Source of the DNA: CAZGZU01 sp964529855
Lineage (GTDB): Bacteria; Patescibacteriota; Minisyncoccia; Portnoybacterales; UBA2143
Direction: 5' to 3'
NCBI GenBank assembly: GCA_964529855.1
Contig: CAZGZU010000004.1
Location: forward strand, 1 to 31,581
Length of the DNA stretch: 31,581 nucleotides
Position 1 is the first letter of the stretch; each line of letters starts with the position of its first letter. The position numbers were made by a program, and so were the translations under genes. Of this stretch, positions 22,775 through 31,581 are shown one piece after another. Below the pieces are notes generated by a model. That model was not told the DNA's origin, did no database searches, and saw nothing but the letters and a program-made list of their open reading frames with translations.

Positions 22775-23940
22775 AAAAACCTTCAAGAATCCTTATCTTA
22801 AGCGGCGTTTTTCTGGCTGACATTGCCGGACCGCCAATTTTATTAAAGGCACTGATTAAGGAATTAATCAAGAATGGTTATCAGGTCAGTGTTTTAACCT
22901 TTGGTCAAAAAAGCGAGGCCGGGAAATATCCTTATCCAGTAAAAGTTGTCTCCGATCAATGGCCATTTTTTTTAAAGTATTTGATTTATCTGATTAAAGG
23001 GCTGGTTTTGGCCTGTGGCTCGGATATTTTATATAATCAGGACCTTTATGCACCTGGCTTGACCAGTTTGATTATCAAGAAGATTTTAAGAAAAAAACTG
23101 GTGACCAGATTTGTCGGCGATTCGGCCTGGGAAACGGCCCTGAACAAAAAAGAGACAACCGATGACATTTTGACCTTTCAGCAGAAAAGGTATTCTGCCT
23201 CAACAGAGCGGCGTAAAAGAATCAGAAAGAGAATTTTGCTTAATTCAGACAAGGTCATTGTGGTCAGTCATTTTCTGCGGGATTTGGCTCAAAGAATAGG
23301 CGTTGACCGGGCTAAAATAAAGGTCATCTATAATTCAATAGGATTTTTGGAAGACAAAACCAAAAACCTTTCCAAAGAGGAATTGAAAAAAGAGCTGGGC
23401 TTGTCAGGCAGGATTATGTTAACCAATGCCCGATTAACTCCCTGGAAAGGCATAGATATGTTGATTGAAATTCTGCCTGATTTGCTCAAAAAATACTCCC
23501 AGCTTAAGTTTATGGTCATTGGTCAGGGACCCGAGCAGGCCAATTTGGAGAAATTGATTAAAAATCTTAATCTTGAAAATCGGGTTTTTCTGCTTGGTCG
23601 GGTCAGTCGTCAAAAGGTGATTGATTATCTAAAGGCAGCTGATTTGTTTGTTTTGAATACCAATTATGAAGGGATGTCCCATTGTCTTCTGGAGGCAATG
23701 AAAACAGGCACGTCCATTATAGCCACTAAAGCGGGCGGCAATCCGGAGACAATCAGAGATAAGGAAACGGGTATGCTGGTTGACTATCGTAATAAAGAGC
23801 AATGGCTTGAGGCAATCGGTTTTGTTCTGGACAATCCTGCTTTGGCTCGTCAAATGGCCGGGAATGCCCAAAAAGACCTTCAGCGATTCAGCTGGCCTGA
23901 TTTAGTCCGAAAAACCATAAACCTTTTTCAAAATCTATAA
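22771..23940 (+). CDS. GT4-family glycosyltransferase
   Basis: A 389-aa GT-B enzyme. It begins RILILSGVFLADIAGPPILL with a PP variant of the glycine loop, then RKKLVTRFVGDSAWE, KVIYNSIGF as the hinge, LTNARLTPWKGIDMLIEILP, LKFMVIGQGPEQANLEKLI and the donor motif YEGMSHCLLEAMKTGTSIIATKAGGNPE. The ATG overlaps the previous stop by 4 bases and the following radical SAM gene starts on the last base of its stop (TAATG), so translation is coupled on both sides. Acceptor and sugar cannot be read from the sequence. Confidence 0.92.
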   Translation: MKKPSRILILSGVFLADIAGPPILLKALIKELIKNGYQVSVLTFGQKSEAGKYPYPVKVVSDQWPFFLKYLIYLIKGLVLACGSDILYNQDLYAPGLTSLIIKKILRKKLVTRFVGDSAWETALNKKETTDDILTFQQKRYSASTERRKRIRKRILLNSDKVIVVSHFLRDLAQRIGVDRAKIKVIYNSIGFLEDKTKNLSKEELKKELGLSGRIMLTNARLTPWKGIDMLIEILPDLLKKYSQLKFMVIGQGPEQANLEKLIKNLNLENRVFLLGRVSRQKVIDYLKAADLFVLNTNYEGMSHCLLEAMKTGTSIIATKAGGNPETIRDKETGMLVDYRNKEQWLEAIGFVLDNPALARQMAGNAQKDLQRFSWPDLVRKTINLFQNL

Positions 23941-25397
23941 TGAGAGTTTTATTAATCAACCCGCCTTTTAATATCTCCAAGGCAAACTATCAAACGAGTA
24001 TTTCAGTCGGGCTTTTATGTTTGGCTTCTTATCTGGAAAAACGAGGCATTAAGGTAAAAATTATTGATGCTATCCGCCAGAAAAATTATCTTTCGTTAAT
24101 TGAAGACGAGTTAAAGGGGACTGATTTGGTCGGTCTGTCAGTGATGACCATGCAGGTTAATTCTGCCCTCAAAATATCAAAGTTAATTAAAGATTTTAAT
24201 CCTGATATGCCGATTGTCTGGGGCGGCGTTCAGCCGACTCTTTTTCCCGAACAAGTGGCCAGTCATCCTTTAATTGATATGGCGGTTTTTGGCGAAGGTG
24301 AAGAAACTCTGTGGGATTTAGTCCAGACCCTTGAAAATAAAAGCGGTTTGAAAAATATTCCCGGCCTTGCTTTTCAGAAAAAAGGAAAGGTTATCATTAA
24401 TCAAAAAAGACCTTTTTTGAAGATGGATGATTTGCCTTTGCCTAACTGGTCTTTAATACCCAGAGAGATTTTGAAAGGGATTACTTTAGTTCCCACTCAT
24501 ACCAGTCGGGGTTGTCCTCATCAGTGCGCTTTTTGCATTAATTCAATTACCCATAATTCCTGGCGCGGTTATCCAATTGAGTTGGTTTTGGAGGATTTGC
24601 GGATAATCAAACAGCTGCCCTATTTCCGAAATAAGCCGCTGCGTTTCTGGGACGAAAATTTCTTTACTGACATTCAAAGAGCCAGAGCAATTATTAAAGG
24701 AATGATTGATAGGAAGTTGAATATTCCCTGGGAAACGACGGTCCGGGTTGATTACATCAGAGATGGAGTGATAGATGATGACTTTCTGGGTCTTTTAAAA
24801 AAATCCGGTTGTTATCTTTTGTCTTATGGCGGCGAATCCGGCTCGGAAAGAGTTTTAAGGAAAATTAATAAAGGCATTAAACCAGCCCAGATTATTCATT
24901 CAGCCAAACAAACCCTCAAATATGGCATTATTCCGCAGTATTCCTTTATGGTCGGTTTACCTGGCGAAACCAAAAAAGACATCAGACAGACAATTTATTT
25001 AATTGACCAATTGACCGACTTGAGTCCGCAAATCCAGATTCTGGGACCGCAGGCCTTTCGGCCCTATCCCGGGTCAGCGCTTTATCAGGAATGTCTGGCC
25101 AGCGGCTGGTCTGCTCCAGAAACGTTGGAAGATTGGGGCAAAGTAGTGGCCAATGAATTAAATTATTTATCGCCAGGCAATTTCCCCTGGCTTAAAGAGA
25201 TTGACTTGGTTGAATCATTGGAGGCCTATGTCAGATTCGGCGCTCATTCGATTGAGAGCGCTCTTGGTTCAACGGTTAAGGCCAATAAGATACTCAAGTT
25301 GCTTTTTGTCCTGCTGTGTCAATTAAGATGGAAACTAAAATTCTTTAAGTGGCCCATAGAATTTAAAATAGCCCGGGGATTCGTCAGTCGAACGTAG
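23940..25397 (+). CDS. B12-binding-type radical SAM protein
   Basis: A 485-aa radical SAM enzyme with an N-terminal cobalamin-binding (Rossmann) domain. The start MRVLLINPPFNIS, then VGLSVMTMQVNSALKI, VWGGVQPTLFPEQV and DMAVFGEGEETLWDL are the usual signs of this domain; the B12-ligand motif DxHxxG is absent. The 4Fe4S site is CPHQCAFC (Cys192, Cys196, Cys199). Further on are YGGESGSERVLRKINKG and FMVGLPGETKKDI of the radical SAM barrel, then a C-terminal tail. Family members do methylation, ring rearrangement or C-C chemistry on lipids and sugars. Placed among glycosyltransferases, it probably modifies the glycan or its lipid carrier. It is a diverged paralogue of the next gene. Confidence 0.9.
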   Translation: MRVLLINPPFNISKANYQTSISVGLLCLASYLEKRGIKVKIIDAIRQKNYLSLIEDELKGTDLVGLSVMTMQVNSALKISKLIKDFNPDMPIVWGGVQPTLFPEQVASHPLIDMAVFGEGEETLWDLVQTLENKSGLKNIPGLAFQKKGKVIINQKRPFLKMDDLPLPNWSLIPREILKGITLVPTHTSRGCPHQCAFCINSITHNSWRGYPIELVLEDLRIIKQLPYFRNKPLRFWDENFFTDIQRARAIIKGMIDRKLNIPWETTVRVDYIRDGVIDDDFLGLLKKSGCYLLSYGGESGSERVLRKINKGIKPAQIIHSAKQTLKYGIIPQYSFMVGLPGETKKDIRQTIYLIDQLTDLSPQIQILGPQAFRPYPGSALYQECLASGWSAPETLEDWGKVVANELNYLSPGNFPWLKEIDLVESLEAYVRFGAHSIESALGSTVKANKILKLLFVLLCQLRWKLKFFKWPIEFKIARGFVSRT

Positions 25398-25402
25398 ATA
25401 GT

Positions 25403-26833
25403 ATGATATTTTTGGTTCAAATAAATTACACCAAAGACCGTTCCGAGACAGTTTTGCCCCTGGGTATTTTAGCCATCGGTAGCATTCTGAAAAAACATGG
25501 CCTTGAAGCGGAATTGATTAACATTAATGAAAAACAGATTGACGAGACAGTAGATTACATAGTTAAACACAATCCATTATATGTCGGTTTTTCGGTGATG
25601 ACCGGTATTCAGACAGAACACAGCGCGGAAATGTCCGGGAAAATAAAAGCCAAAGCCAACATTCCCATACTCTGGGGCGGCATCCATCCTTCGCTTTTGC
25701 CGGAGCAATGTTTGGCTTCCGACTATATAGATTACGTTATTATAGGCGAAGGGGAGGAAACAATCATTGAATTCACTGACAATTTTAAAAATCAAAAATC
25801 TCTTGAGTCGGTTTTGGGACTGGGCTATAAAAATAAAGATAAAATTGTCATTAATCCCAAAAGGCCTTTTATCAGAGACCTTGACCAGTATAGACTGGAT
25901 TTTAATTTAATAGATTTAGAGAGATATATCTTTAAATTAGACAAATACCAGCGGGTCATTGCCTATAAAACCAGCCGCGGCTGTCCCTACAACTGCGCTT
26001 TCTGCTATAATCGGGAATTTAATCAGGGACGATGGCGGGCCTGGTCAATAGAAAAAGTTGTTGAAGACATAAATTTTTTGAAAGAGAAATATCAAATTGA
26101 GGCAGTTAAGTTTTACGATGATAATTTTTTTGTAGACAGAGAAAGGGCCCTTCGCATATTAAGAGCCATTAAGCTGCCCTCTCATACGGAAGTGAGAATA
26201 GATGCCATTGATGAGCCCTTAGCTCAGGAATTAAAGAGATTAGAGAGCTTTGATTTGCTGATTGGCATGGAGTCAGGCAGCAATCGGCTGCTGGAATTGA
26301 TTGATAAAAGGATTACCACGGATGATATAATCAGGGCGGTAAAAATTTTGGCTAAAAATAATTTAAAGGCGACTTATTCGGCAATGGTCGGTTTGCCGAC
26401 CGAAACCCCGGAGGAATTTAAGGCGACCATCAGTTTAATGTATCAAATTCATCAACTGGATAAAAAGGCCGGTTTTACCTTAGGCGCCTATCTGCCCTAT
26501 CCCGGTTCGGAGCTGTATCGCTTCAGTTTAGAGCAGGGGTTTGAACCGCCTTCCCAGACAGCTGACTGGGGCAAACTGGACAGGTTCAGAGACAGATTTG
26601 TTTCTCCCTGGGTTGATGCTCGATATGTCTGGCGAATCAGAGAATATTTTAAATTTTTGAGCATTAACCTGGGTTTCTTTAATAAATGGCTGGAGTGGCG
26701 AATCAAGAAAATGTTTTTTGCCTTTCCCTTTGATATATATTTCCTGGAATATTTTTCAGATATAGCTATCAGGGAAAAGGGTATTTTGGGTAAATTTCTA
26801 AGAAAATTTCATCGTCTGGTTAAACAATGTTAA
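25403..26833 (+). CDS. B12-binding-type radical SAM protein, second copy
   Basis: A 476-aa protein with the same layout: Rossmann domain (LPLGILAIGSILKKHGLEAE, FSVMTGIQTEHSAEM, LWGGIHPSLLPEQ, VIIGEGEETIIEF) and radical SAM core with CPYNCAFC (Cys194, Cys198, Cys201), KFYDDNFFVDRERAL, LIGMESGSNRLLELIDKR and YSAMVGLPTETPEEFKAT. No DxHxxG motif is visible. It starts 5 bases after the previous stop and its 3' end overlaps the next gene by 7 bases. The tandem pair may act on successive substrates or form a heterodimer. There is no SD site. Confidence 0.9.
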   Translation: MIFLVQINYTKDRSETVLPLGILAIGSILKKHGLEAELININEKQIDETVDYIVKHNPLYVGFSVMTGIQTEHSAEMSGKIKAKANIPILWGGIHPSLLPEQCLASDYIDYVIIGEGEETIIEFTDNFKNQKSLESVLGLGYKNKDKIVINPKRPFIRDLDQYRLDFNLIDLERYIFKLDKYQRVIAYKTSRGCPYNCAFCYNREFNQGRWRAWSIEKVVEDINFLKEKYQIEAVKFYDDNFFVDRERALRILRAIKLPSHTEVRIDAIDEPLAQELKRLESFDLLIGMESGSNRLLELIDKRITTDDIIRAVKILAKNNLKATYSAMVGLPTETPEEFKATISLMYQIHQLDKKAGFTLGAYLPYPGSELYRFSLEQGFEPPSQTADWGKLDRFRDRFVSPWVDARYVWRIREYFKFLSINLGFFNKWLEWRIKKMFFAFPFDIYFLEYFSDIAIREKGILGKFLRKFHRLVKQC

Positions 26834-27987
26834 TTAAAAAAACCAATCTTAAAATTTTGGCTGTTAATTTGGATTATACTTTGGCTATGGATTCGCCTGA
26901 TTTTGGCGATGCCCAGGAAAGGAATATCGCTTATGGGCGATATGTTAAAAAGATATTCTCTATTACTCATTCGCCGAGATATTTAGGATTAAAAAATAAA
27001 AAACTGTCTGAAGAGGTGGAGATATTTCCTACTTCTTCAAGCAAGCCGTATTTTTTCCTCTTTGATGCTTTAAGAATAGCCAAGCTGATTTTTATTGAAA
27101 ACAAAATAGATTTGATTTTAACCCAGGACCCTTTTATTACCGGATTGGTCGGCTATGTTTTAAAGAGGCGATACAAATGCCCTTTGCTTATACATTTTCA
27201 CGGCGATTTTTGGCAGAATAGGTATTGGCTGGCTGAAAAGTGGTATAATTTCATCCTTCTTTTGTTAAGTCGCTTTCTGGTCAAAAAAGCTGACGGCATC
27301 AAAGTAGTCAGTTCGGGCATCAAAGACAAATTAATCAAACAAGGCATTGCCAGGGATAAAATCAAGGTTATCCCCACGCCGGTTGATTTGGAAAAATTCA
27401 TTTATTGCAATCCGGAAAAACTCAAAAAGATCAGGAGAAAACACCAGAATAGTAAGACCATTATCAATGTCGGTCGCCAGGACGCTTCCAAGGATTATGC
27501 AACCTTATACAAGGCGATTAATTTGGTTCATTATGATTACAAAAGATTAGCTTTTTGCCAGATAGGCAATGGAGATTATCTTCCCGAGAAAATAAAGGCC
27601 GGTGAGAATTTGGTTTTAAATTCAGTTAATAAAATTAAACAAGAGGCCTTAACCAATTATTATCATGCGGCCGATGTCTATGTTTCTTCTTCAAAGCATG
27701 AAAGTTTTGGCAAGGTTCTTGTTGAGGCGATGGCCGCCGGTTTGCCCATAGTGGCCACGGCAACGACCGGTTCACAGGAAATTGTTCAGGAAGGAGTCAA
27801 TGGTTTTTTAGTCCCTATTGGCGACAGTCAGGCCCTGGCCAGGAAAATTTTGTATTTGCTTAATAACCCGGCTAAAGCCGAAGAAATGGGCAAAAAGGGG
27901 AGACAGATAGTCAGAGAAAAATTCAATCAGGAAAAAATTATTAAAAAGATTATTAATTTCTGGCAGGAGCTAAGCAAAAACGATTAA
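26827..27987 (+). CDS. GT4-family glycosyltransferase
   Basis: A 386-aa GT-B enzyme. It opens with a long acceptor loop (AVNLDYTLAMDSPDFGDAQE), then FIENKIDLILTQDPFITGLV, LLIHFHGDFWQNRYWL, the hinge KVIPTPVDLEKFIYC, NVGRQDASKDYATLYKAI, and donor motif KHESFGKVLVEAMAAGLPIVATATTGSQEI. It overlaps the preceding gene by 7 bases and asnB follows after 3 bases, so it belongs to the same operon. The sugar donor is unknown. Confidence 0.9.
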   Translation: MLIKKTNLKILAVNLDYTLAMDSPDFGDAQERNIAYGRYVKKIFSITHSPRYLGLKNKKLSEEVEIFPTSSSKPYFFLFDALRIAKLIFIENKIDLILTQDPFITGLVGYVLKRRYKCPLLIHFHGDFWQNRYWLAEKWYNFILLLLSRFLVKKADGIKVVSSGIKDKLIKQGIARDKIKVIPTPVDLEKFIYCNPEKLKKIRRKHQNSKTIINVGRQDASKDYATLYKAINLVHYDYKRLAFCQIGNGDYLPEKIKAGENLVLNSVNKIKQEALTNYYHAADVYVSSSKHESFGKVLVEAMAAGLPIVATATTGSQEIVQEGVNGFLVPIGDSQALARKILYLLNNPAKAEEMGKKGRQIVREKFNQEKIIKKIINFWQELSKND

Positions 27988-27990
27988 ATT

Positions 27991-29847
27991 ATGTGTGGTA
28001 TTAATGGTTTCAATTTCCATCAACCGGATTTAATAAAAAGAATGAATGAAAAAATTAAATACCGCGGTCCGGACCAGCAAGGCGTCTATTGTAATGAGGA
28101 TTTTTCTTTGGGGCACGTTCGTTTATCCATTATTGATTTGTCAGAACGGGCCAAGCAGCCCTTATTTAATGAAGATAAATCACTGGTTTTAATATTTAAC
28201 GGCGAAATTTATAATTTTCAGGAATTAAGAGAGAAGCTAATCAAAAAAGGTCATACTTTTTTCAGCCAGTCAGATGCTGAAGTTATTTTGCATCTCTATG
28301 AAGATTATGGACAGAAATGTCTTGGATTACTCAACGGCATGTTTGCTTTTGCTCTTTGGGACATTAAAAAGAAAGAATTATTTCTGGCTCGCGACAGAAT
28401 GGGCATCAAGCCGCTTTATTATTATTTCTCGCCAGGAAGGAAAAGCAAGTTTATTTTTTCCTCGGAAATAAAGGCAATTCTGGAATATCCCGTAAAAAGA
28501 GAGATTGATTTAGAGGCCTTTAATCACTATTTCCGTCTTCATTACGTTCCACATCCCTTGACTATTTTTAAAAATATTTACAAGCTGCCGCCAGCCAGCT
28601 TTTTACTTTTCAAAGATAATCAGATTAGGATTGAGCAGTATTGGCGAATAGATGACCTTCAAGATATTGATTCAGAGCAAGAAATTATTGAACAAATCCG
28701 GCATTTATTAAAGGATTCGGTTAAAAGGCAGTTGATTTCTGACCGGCCGGTTGGCATTTTTTTAAGCGGCGGTATTGATTCAACTTCCATTCTGGGTTTG
28801 GTTAATCAACTGGGTCATAAACAAATTAAGACATTTTCGGTTGGTTTCGACCTGGAACCGGAAAAGTTCAATGTTGACTTTGAGCTGGCCAAAAAAATTA
28901 GCCGAGATTATCAGACCGACCATCGCCAGCTTATAGTCAGCGGTCAGGACATCCTCCAAAACATAGAAAAAGTGATTTATCATTTGGACGAACCAATTGC
29001 CAATGCCACTCAAGTAGCTACCTTTCTTTTATCTAAATTTGCCAAGCAGGAAGCAGCGGTGGTTCTGGGAGGCGATGGCGGAGATGAGCTTTTTGGCGGC
29101 TATCCCCGTTACCTTTACAGCCAATGGGCCAGTCGCTGGCAAAAACTTCCAGGATTCCTTAGAGAAAATATCTTAACTAATTTTTTATTAGATTGTTCAG
29201 GAAAATATCTGAAAAAAGACAATCTTCGGAGCAAGCTTAGCTTGCCGGCCGGTATAGAAAGATATTTGCTCTTTATGTCCCAAAAAGATGATATTTTGGG
29301 AGAAGTTCTAAATACTGACTACTGGCAGAAGGATTTGACTAAAAATTTTTATCAAGAGAAATATTTTCAATCATATCCCAAAGATGATTTTGAAAAATAT
29401 TTTATGTTGGTTGACTTATCCACTTGGTTGGTTGATGAATCATTGATGCGAACTGATAAGATGACCATGGCTTTTGGCTTGGAAGAAAGAGTGCCTATTC
29501 TGGATTATCGTCTGGCTGAATTGTCAGCCAAAATTCCCACTAAGTATAAAGTCGGGAAAGAAGGAAAATATATTTTTAGGAAAGCAATGGGGGATTATCT
29601 GCCCGACTATGTTTTGAGCGCCCAAAAAAGAGGCTGGTTTTCCCCTACGGCTAAATGGCTGAGGACTGATTTAAAAGATTTTGCTTACGATGTCTTATCA
29701 GAGAATTATTGCCAAGAAACTAAAGATTATTTTAATTTTAAAAATATTAGAAAAATTTTAGATAATCATATTAATAAAGAGAAATATAACCTGACTTGTC
29801 TTTGGATTCTAATCACTTTTCAGGTCTGGGCTAAACAATATTTATGA
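27991..29847 (+). CDS. asnB: Asparagine synthetase (glutamine-hydrolysing)
   Basis: A 618-aa class II amidotransferase. Cys2 of MCGINGF is the glutaminase nucleophile and YRGPDQQG, GHVRLSIIDLS, IFNGEIYNFQ and SQSDAEVILHLYED complete the N-terminal domain (about residues 1-200). The synthetase domain has the PP-loop LSGGIDSTS (Ser259 region), GGDGGDELFGGYPRY (about 360-374) and ERVPILDYRLAE (near 507-518). It converts Asp plus Gln to Asn with ATP. AsnB homologues inside surface-glycan clusters are thought instead to amidate sugar acids, an inference supported here by the operon context. Start ATG at 27991; no SD site. The next gene overlaps its stop by 4 bases. Confidence 0.93.
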   Translation: MCGINGFNFHQPDLIKRMNEKIKYRGPDQQGVYCNEDFSLGHVRLSIIDLSERAKQPLFNEDKSLVLIFNGEIYNFQELREKLIKKGHTFFSQSDAEVILHLYEDYGQKCLGLLNGMFAFALWDIKKKELFLARDRMGIKPLYYYFSPGRKSKFIFSSEIKAILEYPVKREIDLEAFNHYFRLHYVPHPLTIFKNIYKLPPASFLLFKDNQIRIEQYWRIDDLQDIDSEQEIIEQIRHLLKDSVKRQLISDRPVGIFLSGGIDSTSILGLVNQLGHKQIKTFSVGFDLEPEKFNVDFELAKKISRDYQTDHRQLIVSGQDILQNIEKVIYHLDEPIANATQVATFLLSKFAKQEAAVVLGGDGGDELFGGYPRYLYSQWASRWQKLPGFLRENILTNFLLDCSGKYLKKDNLRSKLSLPAGIERYLLFMSQKDDILGEVLNTDYWQKDLTKNFYQEKYFQSYPKDDFEKYFMLVDLSTWLVDESLMRTDKMTMAFGLEERVPILDYRLAELSAKIPTKYKVGKEGKYIFRKAMGDYLPDYVLSAQKRGWFSPTAKWLRTDLKDFAYDVLSENYCQETKDYFNFKNIRKILDNHINKEKYNLTCLWILITFQVWAKQYL

Positions 29848-31581
29848 AATTACTAATGATTACCAGAAAAGTAGACAGGAAAGATGCCTCGCCAGCCGGT
29901 TTTACTTATGCTTGGGTAAAAAAGATCGGAGAAAAATTAGATAAATTATATGTGATTACCTGGCAAAAAAGCGATCGCGGAGATTTGCCGAAGAATATTG
30001 AAATAGAATCTTTATCTGGTAATAAAATTAAAAAAGTTTTTTCTCTTTGGATAAAGCTTTTGAAAATCTTATCTAAGGTTGATGGGGTTTTTTGTCATCA
30101 AAATCCGGAATATACTATTTTATCCGCTTGTTGCGCAAAATTATTTAGAAAAAAAATAGTTACTTGGTATGCACACGGTTCTGTTAATTGGAAAGTATAT
30201 TTAATAAATTTTTTAGCTGATAAAATTATTACTTCAAGCGAGGCAGGTTTTAGATTAGATAGTTGTAAGAAAAAAATTATTGGACAGGGCATAGATACAG
30301 ATTTTTTTAAGCCATCCTTTAGTAATCTAAAATCTAAAGAATTAAAAATTATTTCCATTGGCAGAATTTCACCAGCCAAAGATTATGAAACATTAATAAA
30401 AGCGATAGAAATTTTAGTTAAAGAAGGATATAGAAATTTAAAAGCAGAAATTATTGGCGCTCCTGGCCTAAAATCACAGCAGGGATATTTTGAGATATTA
30501 AAAAAATTAGTTAAAGATAAAAAGTTAAAAAACTATATTAAATTTTTAGGCCCAATACCTCATAATCAAATATTGTCCTATTATCAAAAGTGTGATTTAT
30601 TTATTAATCTAAGCCAGACTGGTAGTGTTGATAAAGCGGTTTTAGAGGCCATGGCCTGTCAGGCATTGGTTCTAACTTCTAATGAGGCCTTTATCGATGT
30701 CTTAAGAGATGAGAGGTTGCTTTTTAAGCCAAAGGACAGCCAGGATTTAGCTGATAAGATTATTGGTTCAATGAATCTCTCTGACGAAGAGAAGCAGAGC
30801 ATTGGTCAGCGATTAAGAAAAGAAGTGGTTGAAAATCATAATTTAGATAAATTAGTCGGAAAAATTTTAAGCAGCTTCCGTGGCGAAATGCGAATTTTAT
30901 ACTTATATTCAGGCAAAAGAAAAAAATACGGGAAAATAGGTATTGATTGTCCAGATACCCAGTTTTATGGTTTAAATCATTTAGATAAATATGGTCTTAA
31001 AGCAGAATACAAAGAATTTGAGGATTTTTCTCGAATAGGTTTTCTTGGAAAATTTTTAAGTTTTAGATTAAGACATTGCTTGATGTTTTTTATAGCCAGA
31101 AATTACGATTTGGTTTTTGGCGCATCGTTGATTTACATGATACCTCTTCGGATGATTTTTAGAACAAAAAGCAAGTTTATTTTATTAAATATCTATCTAA
31201 ACAGATTATTAACAGCTAACAAAAGAAATTTTTTGAAATACTATCTAATTAAATTTTTAATTAGAAAATTAGATGGCATTGTTTGTCTTTCTAATATTCA
31301 AAAAGATTATTTGATTGATAATTATAATTTTCCTCAGGAAAAAATCGTTGTTATTCCCTTGGGGGTAGATACTAACTTTCATCAGTACGTTTCTGACCGA
31401 GAGCGTGAAAATTTTATTCTTTCAGCCGGCGGCGATGACGGGAGAGACTATAGAACTGTTTTAAAGGTGGCCAAACTTTTTCCTCATCTGAGATTTGTTA
31501 TTGTCTGCGGCTATCGGAATATGGAGGATATAAAGAAAGGTGAAATTCCTGATAATGTAGATATATTTTATTATATTCCGC
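29844..31581 (+). CDS. Double glycosyltransferase, two GT-B domains in one frame (partial, runs off window)
   Basis: The ATG at 29844 overlaps the asnB stop. The frame stays open for 579 codons to the window end. Domain 1 (about residues 1-345) is a GT4 enzyme: MKLLMITRKVDRKDASPAGF, IGQGIDTDFFKPSF hinge, ISIGRISPAKDYETLIKAI, and QTGSVDKAVLEAMACQALVL, where the usual first Glu of EX7E is replaced by the TGSxDKAVLE variant. Residue 349 begins a second N-terminus-like start (MRILYLYSGKRKKYGK). Domain 2 continues with LDGIVCLSNIQKDYLI, KIVVIPLGVDTNFHQY and ENFILSAGGDDGRDYRTVLK and is incomplete. The gene is more AT-rich than its neighbours. It may be a real fusion or two genes whose separating stop was lost. 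Confidence 0.85.
   Translation, partial: MKLLMITRKVDRKDASPAGFTYAWVKKIGEKLDKLYVITWQKSDRGDLPKNIEIESLSGNKIKKVFSLWIKLLKILSKVDGVFCHQNPEYTILSACCAKLFRKKIVTWYAHGSVNWKVYLINFLADKIITSSEAGFRLDSCKKKIIGQGIDTDFFKPSFSNLKSKELKIISIGRISPAKDYETLIKAIEILVKEGYRNLKAEIIGAPGLKSQQGYFEILKKLVKDKKLKNYIKFLGPIPHNQILSYYQKCDLFINLSQTGSVDKAVLEAMACQALVLTSNEAFIDVLRDERLLFKPKDSQDLADKIIGSMNLSDEEKQSIGQRLRKEVVENHNLDKLVGKILSSFRGEMRILYLYSGKRKKYGKIGIDCPDTQFYGLNHLDKYGLKAEYKEFEDFSRIGFLGKFLSFRLRHCLMFFIARNYDLVFGASLIYMIPLRMIFRTKSKFILLNIYLNRLLTANKRNFLKYYLIKFLIRKLDGIVCLSNIQKDYLIDNYNFPQEKIVVIPLGVDTNFHQYVSDRERENFILSAGGDDGRDYRTVLKVAKLFPHLRFVIVCGYRNMEDIKKGEIPDNVDIFYYIP

Noticed and set aside
1..31581. tRNA, rRNA or known riboswitch
   Set aside because: No cloverleaf with TTCGA-type arm and CCA-side pairing, no rRNA core sequence and no recognised riboswitch motif was seen by eye; a covariance-model scan would be needed to exclude them.

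Overview
The window looks like chromosomal DNA of an uncultivated Patescibacteria/CPR bacterium, most probably Parcubacteria-like. The evidence is an AT-rich genome, a large S-layer-like protein whose C-terminus reads NGYLVPGLPSSSS, an ECF sigma factor paired with a DUF5667-type membrane protein, O-antigen-ligase-like proteins carrying TPR tails, and many glycosyltransferases. Most genes lack a Shine-Dalgarno (SD) site. TGA serves as a stop several times, so the code is the standard bacterial one. The lineage call is inference from gene families; there is no rRNA gene or core marker in the window.

Region 1 (1-3.1 kb): accessory genes with strong SD sites. These are two unrecognised proteins on opposite strands sharing a terminator, and an orphan ParB-like protein, bounded by palindromic repeat elements. 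Region 2 (3.1-8 kb): a polytopic membrane protein, a 1206-aa extracellular mosaic (VPS62-like, Ig-like, FN3, lamin-tail and 8-bladed PQQ-like propeller domains), and a small exported protein behind a near-consensus promoter. Region 3 (8-10.1 kb): a REP-associated tyrosine transposase (RAYT), followed directly by units of a GTAG-bearing palindromic repeat. A short RmlA-like gene is bracketed by two identical 72-nt copies of that repeat, and the second copy ends 2 nt before the ECF sigma ATG. Region 4 (9.5-14.8 kb): ECF sigma, DUF5667 putative anti-sigma, then a strong promoter, a hairpin leader and the S-layer-like gene with its own terminator. Region 5 (14.9-20.4 kb): a membrane-anchored TPR protein and two tandem O-antigen-ligase/TPR paralogues separated by a repeat element. 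Region 6 (20.4-31.6 kb): a glycan operon. One glycosyltransferase is read leftward. Diverging from it, and tightly overlapping, run two glycosyltransferases, two B12-binding-type radical SAM proteins, another glycosyltransferase, an asparagine synthetase and a gene encoding two glycosyltransferase domains in one frame that leaves the window.

The genes together suggest a cell-surface programme: nucleotide-sugar supply (RmlA), glycan assembly and modification (GT4 enzymes, radical SAMs, AsnB), polymer transfer (Wzy/WaaL-like proteins) and the S-layer that may receive the glycan, with an ECF/anti-sigma pair possibly sensing envelope state. The observations most worth following are the RAYT plus repeat system whose units sit at gene starts, the rfbA cassette between identical repeats, the palindromic divergent promoter giving two apparently leaderless genes (21570-21622), and the mosaic surface protein.
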